Shown in pieces: positions 31,838 to 42,885 of a DNA stretch of 64,000 nucleotides (position 1 is its first letter; each line of letters starts with the position of its first letter). The notes beneath the pieces are model-generated. The model was not told where the DNA came from. It worked only from the letters and a program-made list of their open reading frames with translations, and did no database searches. The stretch comes from Platanthera guangdongensis (Eukaryota; Streptophyta; Magnoliopsida; Asparagales; Orchidaceae): assembly GCA_039583875.1 (NCBI GenBank), contig CM077149.1:20907194-20971193 (forward strand), given 5' to 3'. Both the position numbers and the translations under genes were made by a program.

Positions 31838-34800
31838 GTATAGTTATGATCAGCGGCAAGCCCGCTCATACTCTTTTCGACACGGGTGCTTCACACTCGT
31901 TCGTATCCGAGGCCTTCATCGACGGACTCGAAGGCGTGGAGAGGTTCCCTGGACTAGAGATGAGGGTACGTCTACCCGATGGGTCGGAGCTGCGGACCAC
32001 TGCACATTGCGATATGGAGGCCGAGATTGGCGGCAAGGCATTTGAGGCGCCGGCAACTATTCTGAAGCTGCAGGACTTTGATTTGATCTTGGGCATGGCC
32101 TGGTTGCATCGGAACCATGCCCAGATAGATTGCCCGTCCAGGAGGATCACGCTAAGACATGGCGACTCTCATGTTATCGTTGAAGGTATCCAGCCTATCT
32201 GCCACCTACTGTTATCTTCTATACAGGCTGTGAAGGCCCATGAGCAGGGTGAAGAAGTCTATATTGTCTGCTTCGAGATGGTGGGAACAGAGGCGACTAT
32301 CTCAGATATTCCGGTGGTCCGGGATTTCTCCGACGTATTCCCGGAGAAATTGCCCGGGCTACCGCCTGCTAGAGATTTGGATTTCAGGATTCAGCTAGTA
32401 CCGGGAGCGAAGCCGGTGTCCCGGGCACCCTACAGGATGGCTCCTAGGGAGTTAGCAGAGTTCAGGACTCAACTACAGGAGCTAGTCGAGTCAGGATTTG
32501 TGCGGCCTAGTTCATCGCCATGGGGAGCGCCAGTTCTCTTTGTGAAGAAGAAGGACGGATCACTGCGATTATGTATAGATTACCGGGAGCTGAACCGGTT
32601 GACGGTCCGCAACACCTATCCTCTACCTCGGATAGATGAGTTATTTGACCAGCTACAGGGAGCCTTCTGGTTCTCCAAGTTAGATCTGCGATCCGGCTAC
32701 TATCAGCTTCGTATCAGGGAAGAGGACATACCGAAGACGGCATTCAGTTCGCGCTATGGATTATACGAGTTCACGGTGATGCCTTTTGGACTCACGAATG
32801 CTCCTGCTGCATTCATGAGTCTAATGAACCGTGTATTCGAGCCTTTCTTAGACCGCTTCGTGATTGTGTTCATCGACGACATCCTTATATATTCTCGGAC
32901 TCAGGAGGAGCACACGGAGCACTTGGCACAGGTCTTGCAGAGGTTGAGGGAGACACAGATGTACGCAAAGTTTTCGAAGTGCCAGTTCTGGTTGCAGGAG
33001 GTGGCTTTCCTGGTACACACGATCAGTGGGGCTGGATTAGCAGTGGACCCAGCCAAGATAGAGACAGTGAGGGATTGGCCGCAGCCGAAGACCGCGTCTG
33101 ACATCCGCAGCTTCTTGGGACTAGCAGGCTATTACCGCAAGTTCGTGGAGGGGTTCTCGAGGATAGCTCTCCCCCTCACGTCCTTGACGAAGAAGGACAC
33201 AGATTTTGTTTGGTCAGAACGGTGTGAAATGGCTTTTCAGGAGCTGAAGGACCGACTCATCTCATCCCCCATTCTTGCGCTTCCATCCGGGAGCGAAGGA
33301 TTTCAGATCTACACGGACGCCTCTTACCAGGGGATGGGTGCAGTCCTGATGCAACATGGACACGTTATTGCTTATGCTTCGAGACAGTTGAAGAAGCATG
33401 AGCATAACTATCCAGTACATGATCTAGAGCTCGGGGCTGTGGTTTTCGCCCTAAAGATATGGAGGCATTACTTATATGGGATTCATTGTGACATCTTTTC
33501 AGATCACAAGAATCTCAAGTATATCGATACGCAGAAGGACCTAAACCTGAGACAGAGGAGGTGGCTGGAGTTCCTCTGTGATTATGATTACAAGATCCAC
33601 TATCACCCGGGGAAAGCGAACACGGTTGCGGATGCTTTGAGCAGGAGGGCCGGCACTTCTGGACCGGAGCCCCGATTGATGTCTATAGAGCTGCTACAGA
33701 TGATGGAGGACATGCACATTACAATGGTGTCCGAGACCGAGCCAGTTGTATATAGAGAGTATTTGAGCTCAGTGATCAGCGGCGATGATATACAGGAGCG
33801 CATCCGAGCACATCAGAGGCTGGATGCTGCGTTACAACTGATTTTCAGTGCCTTAGAGAGGGGCAAGGTCGAGGACTACATGCTACAGGATGATCTTCTT
33901 AGGTTTCGGGGGCGCATCTACATACCAGCAGGGGGCAGTATCCGGGAGGACATACTCAGAGAGGCACATTGCTCGAGATATTCAGTGCACCCCGGCATCA
34001 CCAAGATGTGGGCAGATTTGCGGAGGTCTATGTATTGGCCCGGGATGAAGAGGGAGATCACGGATTTTGTGACCCATTGCGAGACCTGCCAGCGTGTGAA
34101 GGCAGAATGCAAGAGCCCGGGAGGTTTACTACAGTCACTGCCAGTTCCAGAGTGGAAGTTCGAGGACATCGCTATGGACTTTGTACACGGGTTGCCTCGC
34201 TCCCACTCTGGGCATGATTCCATATGGGTTATAGTGGACAGATTGACCAAGGTAGCGCGGTTTTTTCCAATTCGAAAGGATGCCCCAGTTGCAATTCTGG
34301 TGAGACTATTTGTGGAGCAGTACGTCAGATATCATGGCGTCCCCAGGACTATTGTTTCGGATCGTGATGGTCGGTTCACCTCGAGCGAGTGGAGGGCCGT
34401 GCATGCTTACTTGGGATCTCGGCTTACCTTTAGTACCGCCTTCCACCCGCAGACCGACGGACAGACCGAGCGGACCATCCGGACTATGGAGGACCTGCTC
34501 AGACTATGCATATTGGATACAGGGAAGCCTTGGGAGAGGCTGCTGCCATTGATCGAGTTCTCGTATAATAACAGCCACCAGGCTAGCATCAGGATGACTC
34601 CATACGAGGCGCTTTATGGGAGGATATGCCGGACACCGCTATCATGGGTTCAGGATGTGGATACCAGGGCTCTGGGATCTGACTATATAGAGGACACTGA
34701 GGCTCAGATTCGATTGATCAGGGATCGGCTGCTGGAGGCCCAGAGCAGGCAGGCAAAGTATTATGATGCTCGGCACCGGAAGGTGGAGTTCCAGGTTGGA

Positions 34801-35238
34801 GATAGGGTATTCTTGAAGATACGTCCAGTACACGGTGTTTCTCGGGTGCGGAGGCACAAGAAGCTAAGTCCACGATACATGGGGCCCTACCTGATCCTGG
34901 AGCGGATCGGCCCCTTGGCTTACCGACTGCAGCTGCCACCGGAGTTGGGTGCATTACATGACGTCTTCCATGTCTCTTCCTTACGAAGAGCTCTCCTTCG
35001 GCCGGAGCAGCACATTACTACTATAGCCGGACCGGTAGAGCCTGACAGATCAGTGAGATTGGAGCCGATCCGGATTGACGATACAGCCGTCCGAGTGTTG
35101 CGGAAGAAGAAGGTCCCTCTTGTGAAGGTGCTGTGGTCCAACCATGGATGGGAGGAGCACACTTGGGAGCCGAGGGATCTGATGCTGGAGCAACACCCGG
35201 AGCTATTCGCATCAGGTACATTTAAGTTATGCCTTTAA
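31838..35238 (+). CDS. Gypsy D pol polyprotein (protease, RT, RNase H, integrase, chromodomain)
   Basis: Processes, copies and integrates the element. The frame is open to 35238; the first Met is at 31846 (1130 residues), but a spliced product would continue from gag. Residues counted from that Met: protease LFDTGASHS (Asp 12); RT with FIDD near 342; RNase H with [11 protein letters not shown] near 490 and a second Asp in FSDHKNLKY; integrase zinc region [10 protein letters not shown] to CETCQRVK (707-755); core AMDF (~775), SDRDGRF (~838) and QTERT (~874), fitting DD35E; C-terminal chromodomain-like [19 protein letters not shown] (~1088-1106). FIDD replaces the commoner YIDD/YVDD but keeps both Asp. 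Full usual length for the family. Confidence 0.95.
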
Positions 35239-35323
35239 AATTCTTGATGATTCTTGCAAATAGAACCCCGTAGACCCGAACTTAAATTTCGGGGACGAAA
35301 TTATTTTCTTGTTTATTGGAATT
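35239..35323 (+). other. Gypsy D 3' noncoding strip without a clear polypurine tract
   Basis: Between the pol stop and the 3' LTR start at 35324 lie the usual GGGGACGAAATT block and then TTTTCTTGTTTATTGGAATT. The bases next to the LTR are not a purine run, unlike gypsy-1 (2324-2336). Confidence 0.6.
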
Positions 35324-38300
35324 TGTAACATCCCATGTTACTTCTGGACCCCTCAACTTAGATTGGGTTAGGCATGGGGTGAGACTTAAGGAGATCAACT
35401 AGGTTTGACCCTAGGTAGTGGGTGGTAGCCATGTGGAGCCCACTATAGGACCAAGTCAAACTAGGTCAAACTAGCATAATTAGGGACCCTAGCCACACCA
35501 TGACCCCACTACATTGCCCTAACCCTAAAGACAATCTAAGTGGACCCTAAGGTATGTCACTGGGTCAACATTTTGACCCCAGTTGACCAAGGTCAACCTT
35601 GGGCTTAATTTGGTCAAACCCACACCCATAGTCCTAATTAACCTAAGTGGGGCACCCCCTTGACCCAAACCAAGTTGGGTGGTGCCACTAGACCTATTTC
35701 CACCAAGTAGGGTCAGTCCACCTACCATGGTTGACCAGTCAACCCTAAAAGTCAATTTGGTCAACAAATTGACCTAAAGAGTGAAATGAAGGCCAAGCCA
35801 TTTCCCCTTGGACCAAGCCCACCAAAATTGGCCCATAGTCAGCCCAAGTGAACAAGACCAGTCCTACCCCTCTAAATCAGGAGAGAGATTACATGCAAGG
35901 GGGTAAAATTGGGATTTTTAGGAAAAGAGGAGAGAGAAAGGGGAATGAAGAAAATGGTGGCCACATGGCCACCCCATCAGTTGGTTTTGGCTGCCCAAAA
36001 CCAGGTGGCCGACCTCCCCTCCTCATTTCCAGCAGAAAACTAGGGCTGTGAGCCACATGGCAGCTGGGTGAAACCTCCAAAGCTCAAAACCGAGCTAACA
36101 TTGGAGTTAACTCCACATATAGCCCACCTCAGTCCAAACAGAGCTCACCATCAGCTTCAGGAGACAGAAAGGAGTGGAATTCGACTGCTTAATCATGGAG
36201 AATGGTGGAGATTTGAGTTTTCGGGGTGGAGCTCGCCGGAGCACCACCACCACGGCAAACCGCCGCCTGACCCGCAGCCAAGCTTCGATTCAGGTGCGTT
36301 TCACTTCACCTCTACCCGTACTAGCATCTTAGATCAAATAGGAGAGATATCGGGCTCAACTGAGCCCGATGCCATGTGAGAAAAACGAGAAATTTCCAAG
36401 CTTTTGAAACCGCTCGGGATCGCCGTCGCCGCCGTCTCCCGCCGCCCCATCGCCGGGAAATGATAGCCACCACCACCGTGAAGGTGATGGCACCGTTGGC
36501 CGGAGGTGGCGCCGTCTCAGCTGGCCGGAAACCGCCAGCAAAGTTGCTCCAGGTCGGCTCGATCTCAGCCGTTGGCTGGATGTAGACGATGACCCGATTC
36601 CGTTGGATTTACTTTAAGATTCGTGCAACAGTTAAATGATTTAATTTAATTATTTGATGAATAGTGAAATTCTGTCACACTTTTTCAGTCACTTTGCATG
36701 TTAAATATAGGCCTCTTAGAGGCATTTACAGAACCTAGACCCTTAATGAAACATGTAGCCAAGGGTCTTAACTTTAAGATGCCACCCTAAAATTATATTT
36801 TGGTGTAGTGTACAGTCCTGTAGGACATTTCTCCTAGGACTGGTCCTAGAGTAGGGCTGAAATTAAATTGGATGCCCAGGTCAAAATATTAGTTACCATG
36901 GCCCCAAATTTTGGGCACATGCATGGTTAGGGCATACTTAGCTCCTGCCAAAAAGTAGGAATTTTTAGAGAATAGTTTCCTATCGTTTTTGGTAAAATAG
37001 CAAAATATAAATAAATGACATATATGGAGTTCTACTCCTCCCCATGGCCCCAAATTTTGGTGGTGGATCAGTGGGGTCATCCTTGGTGCATGATAAAATT
37101 TTCAGCACCTTGGGTTCACTGCATGTTGGAGAATCCACTTGCATGTATTAGCCTATGTTTAGCCTTGGTGTGCTAATAGCAAAAATGCAAATTGGTGTAT
37201 TTAGCCCAATGGTGACATGCAAAGGTCATGGAATTATTTACAGTGGTTCATTAGGGTAAATTCCATCCCTCAAATTAATAATGGAATTTTTGGAAACAAA
37301 ATTCCATTTATTGGAATTTATTTTAAATATAGCTATTTTGGAAATAAAATTGGAAAATAGGATTTCTTTAAGTACAAATCCAAACAATTTTGCCAAGGCA
37401 TATATGATGTCACATTTGACTTAGAAAAAATATGATTTCGCTGTTTTGAAGAACGTTTGGAGTAGATACCCTAAATTCCCCATTTTACCCTTATCTTGTT
37501 AATTCTTGAAATGATGGATATATACCTCTGAAAAATTTGGAATTTATTCTACTGCTATAAAATGTTATTATTAGTTTTGCATAAATTTCTTAGAATTAAT
37601 GGATGCACTGTTTGTTGTTAAATTAATACAATGGCATTTTGATAAATATCTTATAATGGAATTTTATAGGCCATTTCACAATAAATGTTGATGATACTCT
37701 GCCAATAGTCATAAATTAGTGTCCTAAAACTTCTGTAATTTTCCTGGAATTTGTGAGTACATAATGCCTATACTTCATTTGGAAAATGGAATTTGTGTGG
37801 AATTGATGTTAAATAGGAAATGAGAATAAATAATTTAAGGAAAATTATGAAACTCTGTAGGCAGCAATATATAGTCAATATACATCTCAGGAAAAATTTC
37901 CTAGGTCAGTGGTTACTTAATCATACTACTTCATGTGTAAAGTGACCTAGCATTTAAATTAAAAGAATTAATTAAAGGACTATTTGGCCAAGAAAAATTA
38001 TGAGAATTCTTAGGGTAGTTCCCTTAGTCCATAACACCTTAGGATAAATATTTAGAGGCAAGATGCCTTAAGGTTTGGAAGATCACATTTTTAGGGTAAT
38101 CATAGGTCATGGTCTGCATATAACACAAATAGGTCTTGCCTTAGGGGTTATCAGGGGATTTGATTATCGGCACAAGTAAGAGAGTTCAACATGAGTAACC
38201 CTGGTGGGTAGAGTTGCCTTAGTGAGGGAGCAAAAGTGCAAGTCTTAGTTAGCAATTGGAATGGGGGTCGGCGGAAGACCGTCGGCATCCCGGTAACACC

Positions 38301-40000
38301 TTAAGTCACTAGGGTTGTACTAAAGCAATAAGGAGAGCTGGGGAGATACTTGGGTAGCCATCAACTAAAATAAATATCCTTGCGAAAGGGAACGCTGGGC
38401 GTAATCCCAACACAGTTCCTAGTGCCCCTTGAGAGCCCTTCACAGGGAATACCGGGGGCAGTCCTGGGATTAACCTTAAATCTCTAAGTATAATAAACCG
38501 TAGACAAGAGTAGTTTAATAGGTTAGGACATTGTTGTACTTCTCGCCCGTGTGGGGGTTGGAGAGATTCATGATATATGCTCACCCGTTTTGGGGTTTGA
38601 GGGAGTTGGCATAAAGGCACTAATGTGCGTTCTCACCCGGGTTTGGGTTTGAGGGATTCAGGACGGGTTTTGGTCCTGCGAGCGGAAGGCTCGGTATGAA
38701 TTACTTGCATGTGCATAAATATCGTGGCGGGGCATGCGGTACTGGTCATTCGTCACACCGATGGCAGTAAGGTGCACCAGGCGGTTGTGGGAGTTAGAGG
38801 GGCCAGTGGGTTATTTTACACTGCGGTCTGGAGGACGATCCCCGATAACACACATCCGACCCAACAAGACTGACGGGTTTGTCAGCAAAGTACGTACGCG
38901 AGACTCTAGAGTGCACATTGATGTGTACAGAGGCGTATGAGAGGGGTCTAAGGCTTGGTAGTGTGTATACCGGTCTAGAAGCGGAGACGCCCGCTCCGCT
39001 GCTGCCGTAGCCACAGCGGTGGTACCCGAGAGTGATGCTAGCTCTCAAAAAGTGGGAACTAAAGGTCTGTGATCACAGAGTCATTGTGTGTGAGTTGCAC
39101 TTGCCTGCGCATAAAATTGCATCATATCATTCATTCATATTAGGTCATACGCTTCATAGATCCTTATCATATAAATTAGTATGGACTATTTTATATGATA
39201 AGTTAAATTTCCTGAAAATCCTAACTTATATATTTGTATGGGCATTTATATAAGTTAGGGTATGTTTGTGATGATAGAATAGTGATAGCTTAGCTTATTT
39301 ACTTGTTCATACTACTGTTCTCTTTACTTTCCTTTACTGCACTGCTCTTATTTACTACTTGTACTGTACTTAGCATTGCTAGAGTAGGATTTCATTACTT
39401 ATTACCACTCTAAATAGATATTGTCACCTGCTTCCACTTTGCTACCCCTTGTTGTCCTCCGCTTCGTCCTCCCGCTCGGTGCCTAGGAGCTGCGGGGCGA
39501 GGTGCGGAGGAAACGACTTAGTCTTTTTGACTAATGGTCGGTGACCAACTATTTTTAGGAGCCCGTGGAGATGGAGCACCAGCACGTCGAGGAGGCAGGA
39601 CATGAGGAGCAGATACCGCTTCAGCAGGCTACTACCACTACTGTGCGTCCTCAGGTGGGACGAGATCTGATGTTCTAGCATAGCTTCAGCATTTATGATT
39701 TTGTGAGAGAGAGATTTTGATGTACTGGGCATAAGCCCTTTTTACTCTCTATTGTACTCTATTGTGGACTATTGTACTATTCATTTCTTTTACATGATTG
39801 TACTGTGACTTGTGGACTGATGGTTTATATACAGTTTACTTCTTTCTTCTCATGTTGGCCTACAGGTTAATGATCGTACTAGCCGGCAGAATCGGCGTAT
39901 TGCGGTGTCGACTAACCCGTGAGTTAGTGTCACCGTAAGACGGCGGTTCTGGGCATAAGATCCGGTAGCCCTCCTTGGTAAGGGGGAGGGGGGTCTTACA
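35324..40000 (+). repeat. Gypsy D 3' LTR
   Basis: 4677 bp, matching the 5' LTR from TGTAACATCCCATG to GGGTCTTACA. Differences are mostly single substitutions (for example near 35511, 35555, 35605, 36042 and 36239). The target duplicate GTACA follows at 40001. No gene of its own. Confidence 0.95.
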
Positions 40001-40005
40001 GTACA

Positions 40006-42372
40006 GTGGTCAAAATAAGAAGTGATCATGGTACTGAATTCCAGTCTGACAGTATGACAAAGCTATGTGAAGAGTTTGGGATATTTCAGGAATTTTCTTC
40101 ACCAAGAACACCTCAGCAAAATGGTATTGCTGAAAGGAAAAATAGAACCTTGATTGAGGCTGGTAGAACCCTATTAAGTGACACATCTCTCCCTGAATAT
40201 TTCTGGGCTGAGGCAGTTAATACTGCATGTCATGTGATTAATAGGGCTACTATCACCAAAAGCCACAATAAGACCCCCTATGAGATTGTGAAAGGCAGAA
40301 AACCAAATCTATCCTATTTCAGGATCTTTGGTTGTAAATGTTATATACTTAACAATGGTAAGTCTTACTTAACCAAGTTTGCTGCCAAATCCCAAGAGGG
40401 GATCTTTGTTGGGTACAGCAACAACAGTAAGGCTTATAGGGTCTACAACTTGACTACTCAAGTTATAGAAGAATCAGTACATGTAGTGTTTGATGAAACT
40501 AGACTCATTAACAATGAATTGTCTAGAAGTGTTTGCAGCTCTACAGGTGTGACTGAGAAAATGGACAAGCTCACTATTGAAGAAGGTTCTACTGCATGTC
40601 AGCAAGTGGATGATAGTGGCTGTTGTCCAGGGGGAGTACTAGATGCACCTGATACAGAAGAAGACCAAGGAGTGCAGCAAGTTGAAGAAGTTGAAGGAGT
40701 ACAACCTGAAGACATGCTGCCTCCAGCAAATAGACATCTAAAAGATCATCCATCTAATCAAATTATTGGTGATCTCAGACAAGGGGTACAAACAAGGAGC
40801 AGAAATCTAAGTTCAGTACTCTACTCCAGTTTTCTATCCCAAGTAGAGCCAAAGAAATTTGAAGAAGCCATCCTAGATCCTCATTGGATTGAGGCTATGC
40901 AAGAGGAACTGAACCAGTTCAAAAGATGCAATGTCTGGGAGCTAGTTCCTAAACCAAAAGACCACAACATAATTAGAACTAAGTGGATCTTTAGGAACAA
41001 ACTGGATGAACATGGAGTTATTATAAAGAACAAAGCAAGACTGGTTGCAAAAGGTTATAGGCAGGAAGAAGGTATTGACTTTGATCAAACCTTTGCTCCA
41101 GTAGCCAGACTGGAAGCTATAAGGATGTTCCTGGCTTATGCAACCTATCAAGGGTTTAAAGTATACCAAATGGATGTTAAGTCAGCTTTTCTGAATGGAA
41201 ATATGAAGGAAGAAGTCTATGTGGAACAGCCATCAGGTTTTGTTGATTCAACTAAACCTAATTATGTTTATAGACTTAGGAAGGCATTGTATGGGTTAAA
41301 ACAAGCCCATAGGGCTTGGTATGAAACCCTGTCTAGTTTCCTCATTGAGAATAAATTCACAAGGGGGAAAATAGACAAGACTCTATTCCTTAGGCAATCC
41401 AGAGGCAAGATAATCTTAGTCCAAATATATGTAGAGGACATCATATTTAGGTCTACAGAAAGTGGCCTTTTCAGAAAGTTTGCAAAACTTATGCAAGGAC
41501 AATTTGAAATGAGCAGTATGGGGGAACTTTAGTTCTTCTTGGGTCTCCAAGTTAGACAGACTGAGAATGGTTTATCCATATGCCAGTCTAAGTTCACCCT
41601 AGAATTGATAAGGAAGTATGGTATGGAATCATCCAGTACCATGAAAACTCCTATGGGGTCAAGTATGTCTCTTAGCAAAGATGATGCAGGGAAACCTGTA
41701 GATGAGACTTTGTATAGAGGGATAGTTGGCTCCCTACTATATTTGACTGCTAGTAGACCAGATATCATGTATGCTACATGTGTCTCTGCTAGGTATCAAG
41801 CTTGCCCTAAAGAATTTCATTTGACAGCAGTCAAGAGAATTCTGAGATATCTTAAGGGCACTCCTTATTTAGGCCTTTGGTACCCTAGGAATGGAGACTT
41901 TGAACTGACAGGTTATTCAAATACAGATTTTGCAGGCTGCAAGGAAGATAAGAAAAGTACAACAGGTACCTGTCAATTCCTAGGTGGAAGACTGATATCA
42001 TGGAGTAGCAAGAAACAAACAAGTGTGGCTATCTCCACAGCAGAATCAGAGTATGTTGCTGCAGGAAGTTGCTGTGCTCAACTTCTATGGATACAACATC
42101 AGCATGAAGATTATGGTATTCAAGTAAGTAGAACAACTCTATTTTGTGATTCTACTAGTGCTATTTCTATTGCAAACAATGCTGTCTCCCATAGTAGGAC
42201 TAAGCACATAGAAATAAAATACTATTTTCTAAGAGAACATGTGGAAAAAGGAGATATTTCACTAGAATATATTAATACAGATAATCAGCTAGCTGACATG
42301 TATACTAAGCCATTAGATGAAACCAAATTCAATAAATTCAAAATTGAATTAGGTATGATAAACTTAGAATAG
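40006..42372 (+). pseudogene. Element C pol, 3' part (integrase, RT, RNase H)
   Basis: It continues the C integrase in frame: [11 protein letters not shown] (40012), [12 protein letters not shown] (40108), then RT ([30 protein letters not shown] near 41040) and RNase H ([13 protein letters not shown] near 42040, [12 protein letters not shown]), ending MINLE at 42372. The RT catalytic motif reads YVED (41428-41439), with Glu for the first Asp, and APRAWY is changed to AHRAWY. One TAG at 41530 replaces Lys. Otherwise the frame is open for 789 codons. Confidence 0.93.
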
Positions 42373-42401
42373 TTTACAAAAAAAAAATTGGCTAAGTAAA
42401 A

Positions 42402-42732
42402 AGGTGTCGACACACAGAGTTGTCTGTGTCGACACATAGAAGTGGTGTCGACATTTCAGAGAAATGGTGTCGACACATCTAGAAAGTCTGTGTCGACACT
42501 TCAGAGAATTAGTGTCGACACATGCAGAGTAGGTGTCGACACATCCAAGGTGGTGTCGACACTTAGGCTTTCCTTAGAATTAGTCTAGTAAAGTCTCAAC
42601 TAAGTGTCGAGCAAAGCGGTGTCGACACATAAACAAGTGTCGACACATATATTCTGTCGACTATACTTGTGTCGACACATTGTTGTCGAGACATTATAAG
42701 TAAGTGTCGACACTTTTCAACAGTGTCGACAC
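42402..42732 (+). repeat. Internal GTGTCGACAC array between pol and ORF3 (C)
   Basis: Twelve exact palindromes plus variants lie between the pol stop (42372) and the internal TATA box. Order and flanks match the A and F arrays (for example GGTGTCGACACATC and AGTGTCGACACATG). The array is not part of either LTR. Confidence 0.92.
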
Positions 42733-42778
42733 AATTTAAGTATTTTGACGCGCCCTTTCATCTTCGATTCTAGAAAGG

Positions 42779-42787
42779 TATAAATAG
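42779..42787 (+). promoter_or_regulatory. Putative internal TATA box for ORF3 (C)
   Basis: TATAAATAG in the context AGAAAGGTATAAATAG lies 107 bp before the ORF3 ATG at 42886, as in A and F (106 bp each). A short TTCGAGACC and GTGTC-containing leader follows in all three. Confidence 0.62.
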
Positions 42788-42885
42788 GTTTTCGCCATTG
42801 TTAGTCGACACGCTCACCAAAGTTTCGAGACCAAACTTGTGTGTCAACATCTCTCTTCTCTAAATTCAAATTTCTTCAAACCCTA

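Larger units (their letters stand above)
25756..40000 (+). mobile_element. Gypsy element D (Tekay/Del-like chromovirus), nearly intact
   Basis: 14,245 bp with two long LTRs (4678 and 4677 bp) differing at roughly one site per hundred where I compared them, a GTACA target duplication, a gag with one stop, an intron-like segment and an uninterrupted pol frame with protease, RT, RNase H, integrase and chromodomain. It is the youngest dated insertion in the window and the only one with an intact pol. Confidence 0.95.
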
